A DNA stretch of 33,352 bases from Paracoccaceae bacterium (GTDB lineage Bacteria > Pseudomonadota > Alphaproteobacteria > Rhodobacterales > Rhodobacteraceae), in the NCBI GenBank assembly GCA_007126375.1, contig SLBI01000375.1, positions 1 through 33,352 of the forward strand, given 5' to 3'. Of this stretch, positions 8,801-20,800 are shown in pieces. Positions within the stretch are counted from its first letter, which is position 1; each line of letters begins with the position of its first letter. The position numbers and the translations under genes are program-made. The notes under the pieces are model-generated. The model did no database searches and was not told the DNA's origin. It worked only from the letters and a program-made list of their open reading frames with translations.

Positions 8801-11800
8801 CTGTTCCTGTCGGCCTCGGTCGCCTCGATGACCGGCACGACACGGGCCGAGATCGGCGCGCAGGCGCGGATCACTGCAGAAAGCGTCGACCTGACCGCGA
8901 GCTCCGCCTTCCCCGAGGCCGATCTGCTGGCCACCATCCGCAGCAACTTTGACGAGTTCATGGAGAAGACCGCGGATTTCAACCTCCTGGACGAGGCCCC
9001 GGACGAGGACAATCCCGAGGATCGGCCGCAGTTGCGCGACCTGCTCGACATCATCGACATCAGCTCGGACCTGACCACCCAGGCCGATGTCTCGGCGCTG
9101 GCGCCCGCGGGCGAGGATGCGCCGGCCGAGGAGGGCGCGGCGCAGACGCCCGAGGCAGAGGACCAGGAACTCGCCATCGGCGTCAACGTCAACTATTTCA
9201 ACACCACGCACGAGACGCACGCGGTCATCCGGTCGGGCGCCGTGGTGCAGGCCCCCGATGCCGGCACGGTCAAGATCGAGGCGACGACCTCGGGAATGTT
9301 CCTGCACGCCACCAACCTGCCCGACAAGGACAGCTTCGACTTCGACGATTCGGTCAACAACGCCGTCGGCGGGTCGATCAACTTCGCCCGGACCGCCCGC
9401 ACCACGGTGGCCGAGATCGAGGACGGCGCGACCGTCGAGGCCGGTGTCGGCGGCACGGAAGATGCCGAGGGCGGCACCGTCACCGTCAACGCCGACACGC
9501 GGATCATCCAGGCCCAGCTGGCCTACATGGGCGGATCGGGCTCCGAGGTTGTGGTCAATGCCGCGATCGGCGCGGGACTGATGGAGGGCACGACCGTCGC
9601 CCGGATCGGCGCCGGCGCCACGGTGACGGCGCGCGGGGCACTGGCGATCACTGCCGAGGACAGTTCGGTCAACTGGGGCAGCGCCGGGGCAATCTCCACC
9701 TCGGAGAACATCGGCGTCGGCGCCTCGGGCACGGTCAACTTCGTGCGCCGCACGGTCTGGGCGGGCATCGGCGCCGGGCCCGACGCGCCAGTAGCCGCAG
9801 GCGGGGCGGGCACCATCGCCGCCGGTTCCCTCGATGTCTCGGCCAGCAACTCCGCGCTCGACATCGCGGTGTCGGTCGCCGGCGCCAAGGTGGCGGGCCA
9901 GCCGGCCGCGGACCCGCCGGAAACCCCTGGTGGGGGCGATCCTGCGCCGGCGGAGGAGCGGGACGAAGACGATGACATGATCATCCCGTCCTGGCTCTTC
10001 GACGAGGACGAGAACGACGCGCTTGCGGCGCAGAACGAGCGCGACACGGGCGATCTTGGCGACGGCACCAGCACCGCCGACAGCGAGGGCAATACCCAGA
10101 GCACCGGCTGGGCGGTCTCGGGCGCAGCCACCGTGAACCTGATGCTCGGCAACACCACGACCGCCGAGGTCAGCGGAGCGTCGAAGGTGCGCATTCTTGG
10201 CGCGGCCGATGTGACGGCGGCGAACTCGGGCGTGGGCGTGACGCTGGCGGGGGCCGCGGCGGCCGGGCTGTCAACCGATCAGGACGCGAATGCGCTGGCC
10301 GGCTCCTTCGCGATCCATGTCGACGGGCGCAGCGTCACCGCGCGCATCGCCAACACCGATCTCGAGGCCGATGGCGCGGTCAGCCTCGGTGCCGAGGACA
10401 AGGCGAATGTGGTCAATGTCGCCGTGGGCGGCGCCGGCACCTCGCGCGGCGATCTGGCGCTGGCGGGTTCGGTCGCGGTTGCGGTGCTGACCGGCGGCGT
10501 CGAGACGGATGTTTCGAACGCCACGATCGAAGGCGGCACCGTCGATCTCTCGGCCGAGAACGAGTCGCTCACCGTCTCCATCGCCGGGGCCGTGGCGATC
10601 AACATGGACACAAGCCAGGGTTACGGCGTCGGCATCGGCATCGGCGTCAACGTGGTGACGCGGGACGCGCTGCTGCGCGTGCAGGGGACGTCCGACATCG
10701 TCTCGGCCGGGACCGTTTCGCTGACCGCCGATTCGAAGGCGTCGATCTACGGCTTCGGCATCGCCGGCGGCGTCGGCCAGACCGGGATCGCCGGGTCCGT
10801 CTCGGTCAATGTCATCACCGCCGGCGCCAAGCTGCAGGTCACCGGCAGCGCCGGGCGCAAGATCGACCTCGACGCCGGCGAGTTCTCCGCCACCGCGACC
10901 GAGACCAACCGCATCTGGTCGCTTGCCGGTGCCATCACCGGCGGCCAGAAATCCGCGGTCGGCGGTGCGATCACCGCGAACGTCATCGTCTCGCCCACCG
11001 AAACGGCCCTGTCGCACGTCACGGTGCGGCGCAGTGCCGGCGATCTGGGTGCCGTCACGCTGGCCGCAGCCGCCGACAGCCGGATCGGCACGCTGGCCGT
11101 TGCCGGCGCCGTCGCCGGCGAGGAGACGGCGGTGGGCGTGGGCATCTCGGGCAACAACATCACCGCCGGCGCGGTGCTGAAACTGACCCACAGCACGGTG
11201 ACCGATGCCGCCAGCCTGAGCGCCACCGCCACCGGCAGCCGCATCATCGAAAGCCTCGGCGGCGGAGTTGCCGGATCCGGCAAGAACGCCGGCGGTTTTG
11301 CGCTGACGCTGAACCTGATGCTGGGCAACGATACACAGGTGGTGCTGGAGAGTGCGGAGATCAGCACCCGTGCCGATGGCGACATCGAGGTCGAGGCGGA
11401 CGCCAGCGGCCGGATCTCCAGCATCGCCGCGGCGCTCAGCGCCTCGGGCGACACCGCAATCGGCGGTGCGGCCACGGCCAACGTCACCACCGCCAGCACC
11501 GGCATCAGTGCGACGGGCGGCAGCCTTCGGGCCGGCGGCAAGCTGAGCCTTTCGGCCGAAGATTCCTCGACGATCCAGAGCCTTGCCGGCGGGGTCGCGC
11601 TGAGCGGCTCCACCGGCGTCGGTGCGGCCATCGCCGTGAACGTCATCGCCCATGACACCTCGGTCGAGGTGGTGGGCGCGGGCACGTCGCGGACGCTGGC
11701 CGGCACCAACGGCATCAGCATTGGCGCGAACAACGCCGCGGAGATCGAATCCGCCGCGGTCGGCCTCGCGGTGGCGGGATCGGATGCGATCTCGGGCTCC

Positions 11801-14800
11801 ATCGCCGTGGGCGACATCGGCAACTCGGCGCGTGTTTCGGTGGTCGAGGCCGAACTCGATGCCGGCGATGCGGCGGTGGAACTGGAGGCCACCAAGGCGA
11901 GCGAGATCGACATTCTCGCCGGCGCCGCGGCTGGGGGTGGCAGCAATGCGGTGGGCGCGGCGATCAGTATCGCGATGATCCACGACACCGTCACGGCCGA
12001 TCTGATCACCGGCCAGCCGCTGACCGCCGGCAGCCTCTCCGTCACCGCGACCGGCACCAGCCGGATCGACGCGCTGGGCGTCGCCGGGGCGGCCGGCGGC
12101 AGTTTCACACTTGCCGGATCCATCGTTGCGGCGGTGATCGGGCGGCCGGGCGATCTGACGCCGACACCCCAGACCCCGCCCAACGAAGATGATGGCGATC
12201 CGGTCGGCGACGGGCAGAAGGAAGCCGATCGTGCCCGCGATGTGGCCTTCGACCGGTCCAATGCCGTCTTCGGCCGCGACGACGCGCCGACGCTGGACGC
12301 CGAGGACATCACCCGCGCCCGGGTGGACCTGACCGATGCCGCGGTCGTCCTGCCCGACACCACCATCGCCGCGACCGAGACCTCGACAATTCGTGCCCTC
12401 GCCGGCGGCGTCGCCGTCGGCGGAACCACCGGCATCGGGCTCGGCCTCGGCGTCAACCTCATCTTCGGCCGGGTCGAGGCCGACCTGACCCTGCCCGGCG
12501 GCACGGTCGATGCCGGCAGCGTCTCGGTCACGGCGCATCAGGGGGGCAGCATTCAGGCCGCCGGTATCTCCGGTGGCGGCGGAGGCACCGTGGGTGGTGC
12601 CGGATCGATCACCGTCAACCTGCTTGACCGCGATGTCCGGGCGCGCGTGATCGGCACGGCCGCGGGCGCGGAACTGACCACCGGCGGAGGCGACGCCGAG
12701 ATCGAGGCGACTCAGGAGGGCACGATCGAGACCTTCGCCGGCGCGCTGGCCATCGGCGGCAAGGCCGGCGGCGGCGGCTCCGTCCTCGTCAACATCATGA
12801 ACGACCGTGTCGCGGCGGAACTGCAGGACGTGCGCGTCTCGACGGCGTTGGCCGCCCCGCCGGGCCGGCCGCTGCAGGGGGCGGGTGCCTTCACACTGAC
12901 CGCCGGGCAGGAGATGACGCAGACAAGCCTCGCCCTCGCCGGCGCCGGCGGCGGCGCCGGGGCCTTCGGCGGCAGCTTCGCCGTCTCCGTCGCCTCGGGG
13001 TCGGTTACGGCGCTGATGCGCCGCGCCACCGTGGAGGCTTCGAGCGTGACCGCCGCGACGGAGGCGGTGACCGAACTCGACGGAAAGGCTGGCGCGCTGG
13101 CCGTCGGCGGGGCCGTGGCGGCAGGGCTCGGCATCGTCACCAATGTGGCAGAGCTGACGGTACGCACCGATCTCGACGGCGCCACGCTGCGCGCCGACGG
13201 CAACGTGACCCTCGCCGCCGAGGCAAGGACGACGCTGACCGGTCTTGCCGCCGGCGGCTCGGGGGCGGGATCGATCGGGATCACCGGTACGGCCATCGGC
13301 AATTCCGCCGGCAACACGGTGGAGGTGCTGCTGCGCGACCTTTCGGGCAGCAGGCCCAGCGATGTGGTGGCGCGCGGCTCGGTGCTGCTGCGGGCGCTGG
13401 GGACGACCACGGTCGCGCTGGATGCCGGCACCGACGAGGAGCCGAAGAAGGACGCCGACGGCGTGCCGTCGATCAATATCAGCTTCGCCGGCGGTGGCGT
13501 CGCGGGGGTTGCCGGCTCGGTCAGTGTCAACACGTTGCGAAATGGCGTCGCGGTCGATGTCGGCGATGACGCGCGGCTGGTCGGACTGGGCTACACCGCC
13601 GTCGATGCCGGTGCGCGTCTGGGCGGTCTGGTGCGCGGCGTCGCCATCGACGCTTCGGCCTCCTCCTCCATCGGCATCGTCACCGCCGGCGGAGCCGTGG
13701 GCGGCACCGCCGGCGTGGCGGCGATGCTGGGCTTCAACATCCTCGACGACGGGGCGGATGTGCGGCTCGGTGGCGAGGGCAGTTCGGCCCTCGTCAACAT
13801 CAGCCTGCCCGACGATTCCGAGGGGCCGGTGGACGGGCTCGATCTCGGCGTGTCGAATCCGCAGGCCGAGCAGGCCACGGTGATCCGTGCCGATGTGACG
13901 GCCGAAGTCGAGGCCTACACGCTGACCGTCGCGGTGGGCGGCACGGCCGGGGTGGGGGCGGCCGGCTCCACCACACTTGCGACCGGTGTCGCCAAAATCG
14001 TCGCGGACCGTGCCGTGATCGAGGCGCGAGACCGGGTCGAGATCGACGCCGCCACCGCGACCGAGATCGAGAGCTATGTGGTCGGGGTCGGTGGCGGCTT
14101 CGTCGGCGTCTCGGCCAGCGCCAATGTCAACGTCCTCTCCGCCAGCGCACTGGTGACTCTGCGTGCGAGCCGGATTGCGGCCGGGGCCGACGGTCTGACC
14201 GGGGCACGCGTGGCCATCGGCACGCATGTCCAAAACGAGGTCTTCACCCTCGTCACCGGGCTTGCCGCCGGGGCGGCTGCCGCCGGCGGCGCGGTGCAGG
14301 TCAACAGCTTCGACAGCACATCGCGCATCCGGCTGGAGGGCGAGGACACCTCGACCTCGTCCGTCACCTCTTCGGGCGAGGTGCGGATGGCCGCGGCGAC
14401 CACGATGGATACCGAGACCTTCGCCGCCTCCGGGGCGGCCGGGGCGGTCGGCGTCGGGCTGTCGGCCAACGTCAACCTGGCCGAAGCGACCACCGAGGTG
14501 GTGCTGGCGGACGGCGGCCAGTCGGTCACCGCCGAGGGTGACGTGGAACTATCGGCCACCGAAACCGTCACGATCGAGGGACTGGCCGGCGCCATCGCCG
14601 TCGGCGCCGCGGGAGTCGGTGCCTCGCTGGATTATGCCCGTTTCGGCGGCAGCACCCGCGTCGAGCTGGGTGACGAGGCCGATGTGACGGCGGGCGGCAG
14701 CCTGGCACTTTCCGCCACCTCGTCGCGCAGTGTCGCCTCGCAGGTGGTGGTGGGCAGCGCCGGCACGCTGGCGGCGGCACTCGCCATCAGCGTGGTCGAG

Positions 14801-17800
14801 GTGGGGGCCCGCGCCGGCGCCACCGTCGAGGCCGAGGACGGCGATCGCGACATCGGTGCGGAGCGCGACGAGAAGCTGGCCGATGTGCAGGCCGCTCTGG
14901 CCGACGATCAGGACAGCTCCGGTTCGGCCGACGACCCCGCCGACGCCAAGAGCGGCACGTCCGGGCTGGCCGGTTACGCCGGCGGCGACGAGGACCGCGG
15001 CACTGCGGTCACGGCGCGCCAGGGCGTCACGGTGGATGCCGACACGCCCGACGTGATCGCCGTGAAAATGGGCGACGGCGTCACGCTCTCGGCCGGCTCC
15101 GAACTGACCGCCGATGCTCTGGCGCAGAGCAATGTCCGGCAGGAGGGCGGCGGCCTTGCCATCGGCGTCGTCGGCATCGCCAGCGGCACGGTGGTGGGCA
15201 ATCTCGGCACCGCCGCACTGGTCGAGATGGGCGACGACGTCAGCCTTTCGGCCAACACGCGGGTGGCGCTTTCGGCCCGCACCGAGGGGTCCGGCACGGA
15301 TGGAACCTCGCTCGACGCCCGTGCGGCGACGGTGGTGGGGGGGCTCTCCTTTGCGGCCGGTGTCGGCGTTGCGGTCTCCCGGATAAGCGGCACCGCGGCA
15401 GTGCGCGCCGGTGCCAACCTGCGGATCGAAGGGCGCGACTCGGCGCGTGTCGGCGAGTTGGAGGTAACGGCGGAACGGGCCGATGTCGTGGCCACCGATG
15501 TCTTCAACCTTGCGCTTTCGGGTGCCTATGGCGTCGGCCTCGCGGTCGTCGACGCGCGGAGCGGCGGCGTCACCGAGATTGCGCTGGGCCGCAGCGGCGC
15601 CGCTGCAGGCCGGCTGGCGGCGAACACCCTCAGCCTCGGCGCGGAGGACAGCACGCGGGTGCTGGCAAGCGGCGAGGGTTCGGCCGGGGGCATCCTTGCC
15701 GGGGTGAACGGTGTGGTGATCACCGCGATCAACGCCGGCACGGCCAATGTCGCGCTGCGCGAGGCGGGAATCGTCGCCACCAGCCTGGCGGTCGAGAATA
15801 CCTCCACGGCCCGCGCCAGCGCGACTGCGCGCGGCATTGCCGCTGGCGCGGTGGGGGTCGGGGCCTCGGTTGCCTTCGCCCGGACGGCGATGACGATGAC
15901 GACCACGGTGGCAGGCACGGTTGCCGCCGACCGGGTGGAGATCGACACCCGTCTGCATGCCGGCGGCACAGGGGTGCAGAACAGCTTCGCCCGGGCCGTT
16001 TCGACCTCGGGCGGGATCCTGGCGCTGAACGGGGCCGACGCGCGCGCCTACATGGCCAGCAGCCTGACCACCGAGATCGCCGGCGTCATCGCCGCCACGG
16101 ACAGGGTTTCGATCCGCACCCGCAGCGACGACGCCCGCGCGCTGTCCGAGGCGACGGGCAAGCAGGGCGGTGCGGTTGCGGTGGGTCTTACCATGGCCCG
16201 CGCCGGGCAGCAGAGCGGGCAGCAGCAAAGCGTGATCACCCGGATCGCCTCGGGTTACATCGGCGCGCCGGTGCTGACCATCAGCAGCGCCAACACCCAG
16301 ACGGTGCGGGCGCTCGGCGAATCCGGCTCGGGCGGGCTCTTCTCCGGCGCGGGTTCGGAGACGCGGATCGATACCGACACCGTCACGCGGACCGAACTCG
16401 CCTCTTCCGCGGCGCTGCGCCTCTTCGCCACGGAGATGACGCTGGGCGCGCAGCACGGCACCACCCTGGTCTCGAAGGTGGACAGCACCAGCGCCGCAGC
16501 TGTCGGGGCCTCCGGCGCCGACAGCGAGAGCACCGGCCGGGCGCTGGTCGAGGCGATCGCGCATGGCCCGACCACGATCGAGGCCGGCACGCTGGACTTC
16601 ACCGCCGCCAACGCGTTTTCCCGGCCCAAGGACGGGTTCAACGTCCGTTCCGGCTCGGGCGGGGCGCTTGACGTCGCCGCGATGGTCAGCGAAGTCACCG
16701 TCACGCCGACGACCCTGCTCGATATCCGCGACGGCGCGGTGATCCGCCAACTCGGTACCGATCCGGCGCTGGCAGGCAGTTTCCGGATCGGCTCGACCAC
16801 GGACATCTCGCTGACCGAGCGGCAGAAACTCGATTCGGGTGGTGCCATCGCCGTTCCGGTGGGCAATGCCCTTATCGCGGTGACCGGCAACTCCAACCGC
16901 GTGCAGATCGGCGCCGCCGAAATCGCCGGCGTCGGCCGGGTGGAAGTCTATGCCGGCGGCGACACAGACCTGTTCGCCGAGGTGGATACGAAATCCTACG
17001 GCGCCGCTGGCGCCGCCTCGTCGATCACGCGTACCAACTACGCCGCCGACAATCGTGTCGTGCTTGGTGACAGGGCGGAAATCGCTTCGCTGGGCGACAT
17101 CGTGCTCAAGGCCGGGCATCTGGCGACGCGGGCGCAGGACGTGAAGCTGCGCGCCGAAAGCCGGGTCTTCAACAAGACCGCCTTTCCGATCAACATCCCC
17201 CCCGATGCGGATGCGCTGGCCAACACCCGCAGTCTGGTCGAGGTCGGCTCCGGCGCCCGCGTCGTGGCGGTGCAGGACGTCTACATCTTCGGCGAGGGCG
17301 GCAACCGCAGCATCGTCGGCTATGGCCGCGGCAAGGATCTCTACCGGGAGGTGGCGGCTGCAGTCGGCACGTTCTTCTCGAACCTAGTCGGCGGCGACGA
17401 CGTCAGCCTCGATATCGAGACCGGCACCAGCTCCGACATCCGCGACGACGGCATACTGGTGGACGGGTATGTCCGCGCCGGATCCCGCAACAAGCAGGTG
17501 CTGATACTCGGTGCCGAGAACGAGGTGATCACCACCTCGTTCGGCATTCCCGAGGACTGGTCGCTCGGCGAAGACGACTTCACCATCCTGCGCGACGAGC
17601 CGGTCGCCTCGCTGCTGCTCGAGCGCAAGACCGAACTGGAGGGCTTTCTCGCCAACCCCGAGCTGAACACCAACGCTGCCGCCCGTGTTGCCTGGGAGGC
17701 CGAGATCGAGCAGATCGACCGTCGGCTCACCGCACCCGGAGCGACGGGGACCACCGATGTGATCGTGCTCGACGACATCCGCGCAGTTGAGGGCAACATC

Positions 17801-20800
17801 TATCTGCGTGGCGCCTTCGTGCAGGGGGCGGCGACCGGCACGCTGGAGGCGCCGGGCGATGCGCTGATCCGGGTGGAGACCTATTCGGGCGCCTTCCTGA
17901 CGGTGAACGATGTCACCATTCCCGACATCGAGGGCGGGCGGATCCTGTTCAACGACGTTCCCGTGGTCAGCACGGCGCAGATCCGGGCGCTGTCGACACC
18001 GCCGCCGCTGCGGCTGCTGGGCCCGTCCGCCTTCGCCACGATCACCGGGGCCGACGGCGACCCCCCGGCCATCGAGATCGCCACCTTCGTTCCGGCGGGA
18101 GTGGCCAGCGGCGGCACCGTCACCGTGGACGGGAACATCAGCAATGTGCGTGGTGCGGTCAGCATCGTCTCGAACTATGGCGATCTGGATGTGCGTGGCG
18201 ATGTCTCGGGGCTGACCATCGACCTGCGCGTGCCGCGGGGCGATTTCATCCTCGGCTTCAAGCCGGGTGTCCGCAATCTGCCGGACGTGCCGGAGGTGCA
18301 ATACAGGACCTATTTCGAGGATGTTCAGGAAACGGTGCAATTCCGTGTGCTGTCACTGGCGGATGGCGGGTCCGTGGCTCTGGCGCCAGGGCAGCGGGTG
18401 ATCCCCTTCCCGTTTTCGCCCCGGGTGCCGAGCTTCACACTGCGCCCGGCCGTCGGGCAGGTGCGCGCCGGCAAGAACGTCTACATCACCGCCGATTTCC
18501 TGAATATAAACGGGCTGATCCAGGCCGGCACCGGTGCCTACACGGTCGATATCCGCGAAGGGATCGAGACCCAGCTGGCCGGTCTCCGCGCTTCCGCCAC
18601 CGAAGAGCGCGTGCTGCTCTACGATCCGGCCACCCCGGTCACCCCGCTGGTGGTGCGCAGCCCGCACATCACCTCGGATGTGCGGGTGTTCTACAACACC
18701 GTGAACGACCAGATCGAGATCGAACCGATGGTCGTGCAGGGCGGCAATGTCGAGATCGTCGGCAACATCATCTCCACCGGCGGCGGGCGCATCCAGTCGC
18801 TGGACGGGTTCGGCGCGGTCGAGGTGACCAGCGAAGCGACGACGCCGATCCTGATCAACCGCATCGACCTTGGCCCCTTCGAACTGATCGACGGCCTGCC
18901 CGAAGGCCTGAAGGGAACGGTGCGGATCACCGATACCGGACGGCAGATCGGCGGCACCGACGAGGATCCGATATTCCGGATCACCGAGTTCCGCCGGCTG
19001 GGCGGCAATGTCGAGGTCTTCGATAATACCGTCACCTCCGAGGTGGTTACCACCGTGCTCGGCGAAGGGGAGGATGCGGCGCGGATCGACCGCGTGGTGC
19101 CGACCACGCTCGTCTCCAGTGTCGCCGGGCGGGACGCAAGCTATGCCCCTGTCGCGAACCGTGACTACATGCTGGTTTCGGCCGAAGAGGTGGTGCAGCG
19201 GACGCGGGTGCGGGAAAAGGAGAAATTCATCCTCTTCTTCAGTGCCGGCAGCGACAAGACCAAGAAGGAAGTCAGCCGCAGCACCACCGTCCTCACCCCG
19301 ATCGCCAGCCCGCTGGCGCAGGCGCCGGCGGTGGTGCCCTCGCTGGGCGGGGCGGTTTACGACTATCGCGTCGTCGGGCGCAAGGTCACGTCCAGCTTCA
19401 CGTCCGGCGAGAGCTCCAAGCGCGAAGTGGACCGGCTGATCACGCTGGCCTACAACACCTTCACCTACGAATGGACCGACACGACCACCTCGCTGCTGCA
19501 GTACGAGCACCGGTTGCGGGCGGACTTCCCCATCGCGGTGGAATTCGGCGGCCGCGAGTCGGGCTTGCTGTCGGTGGAATCGCGCGGCGACGTCATCTTC
19601 GGCAATACCGTGCTGAACCGGGTGGGGCCGACCACGCTGACCTCGACCGAGGGCGCGCTGCTGACCGGCGGCTCGCAGGCGGTGCTGAATGTCGGCGACG
19701 CGACACTCTCGGCGCTTGAGGGCAGCATCGGCGGCCTCGACGGCGTGTTCCGGATGAACCAGACCGAGGGCGCGATCCTGAATGCGTCTGCGCGGGACGC
19801 CATCGCGATCCGCGAACTTTCCGGCGACATGCGCATCGGTACCATCCGCACGACCGCCACTCCGGGCGCGGGCACGCTGCGGATCGGCGCCGTGTCGCTC
19901 GAGGCCGAGGGCAGCATCCTGCCGGCCGCCGCGGGCAGCATCGTCGAGGCCGGCGACATCGCCCTGCGCGCCGCCACGGGGCGGATCGGCACCATCGATG
20001 ATGCACCCCTGCGTGTGGACAGCCGCGGCACCGGGCGACTGTCGGCCCGTGCCACCGGCGATGTCGCCATCATCGAGACTGCGGGCAACATGCGGCTCGA
20101 CAGCGTGATCTCCGACCTCGGCGCGGTCCTGCTGCAGGTCCCGACCGGCGCCATGCTCGATCGCAACGACATCGAGACGGCGGACATCCGCACCGAGGAA
20201 CAGCTCGTCGATCTCTGGACAACCGACCTCGGCCTCACCCCGGAGACCAGCGGCGCCCGCGTGGCCGAACAGCTGGAGGCGCTGCGCCAGGAACGCATCC
20301 GCGCCTACGACCTCTATTGGCGCGACCGCGACGCCGCCGGGGGCGCGCCGATCGCCTTCAGCCTTCCGGCCGACACCGCCGCCGCACTGCTGGCCGGCGG
20401 CTGGACCGAGGCGCAGCTCGATGCCTATGTTGCCGGTCGTCAGGCGCTGTATGCGGAGTGGAACGCGCAGCCCGCGCGCGACCCGGCGTTCGATGCACCC
20501 ATCGCCGCCGACGATCCCGCGGCGCTGGCGGTCCTGAACGGTGCCACCTGGACCGCCGAGGAACTGACCCGTTCGTTGCGGGACGGGTTGGTGCGCGAAA
20601 CCGCCGACACCCGGATCCGCATCGAGGATCCGAATGTCACGGCCGCCGGCGACATCACGCTGCTCGCGCGCGACGGCATCGGCGAGTTGCTGGCACCCTA
20701 TGAGATCGCCGGCGGCACCGATCTCACGGCCGACGACCTGCGTGTGCTGTCGTCGGCCCAGCGCGAGGACATCACCCTCGATATCCCGGGCGACCGCGTG

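Noticed and set aside
10271-14233. 1320-aa minus-strand ORF antisense to tpsA
   Set aside because: Shadow ORF in high-GC repetitive coding DNA; His/Arg/Gly/Asp-rich low-complexity translation with no recognisable domain. The plus frame is clearly coding.
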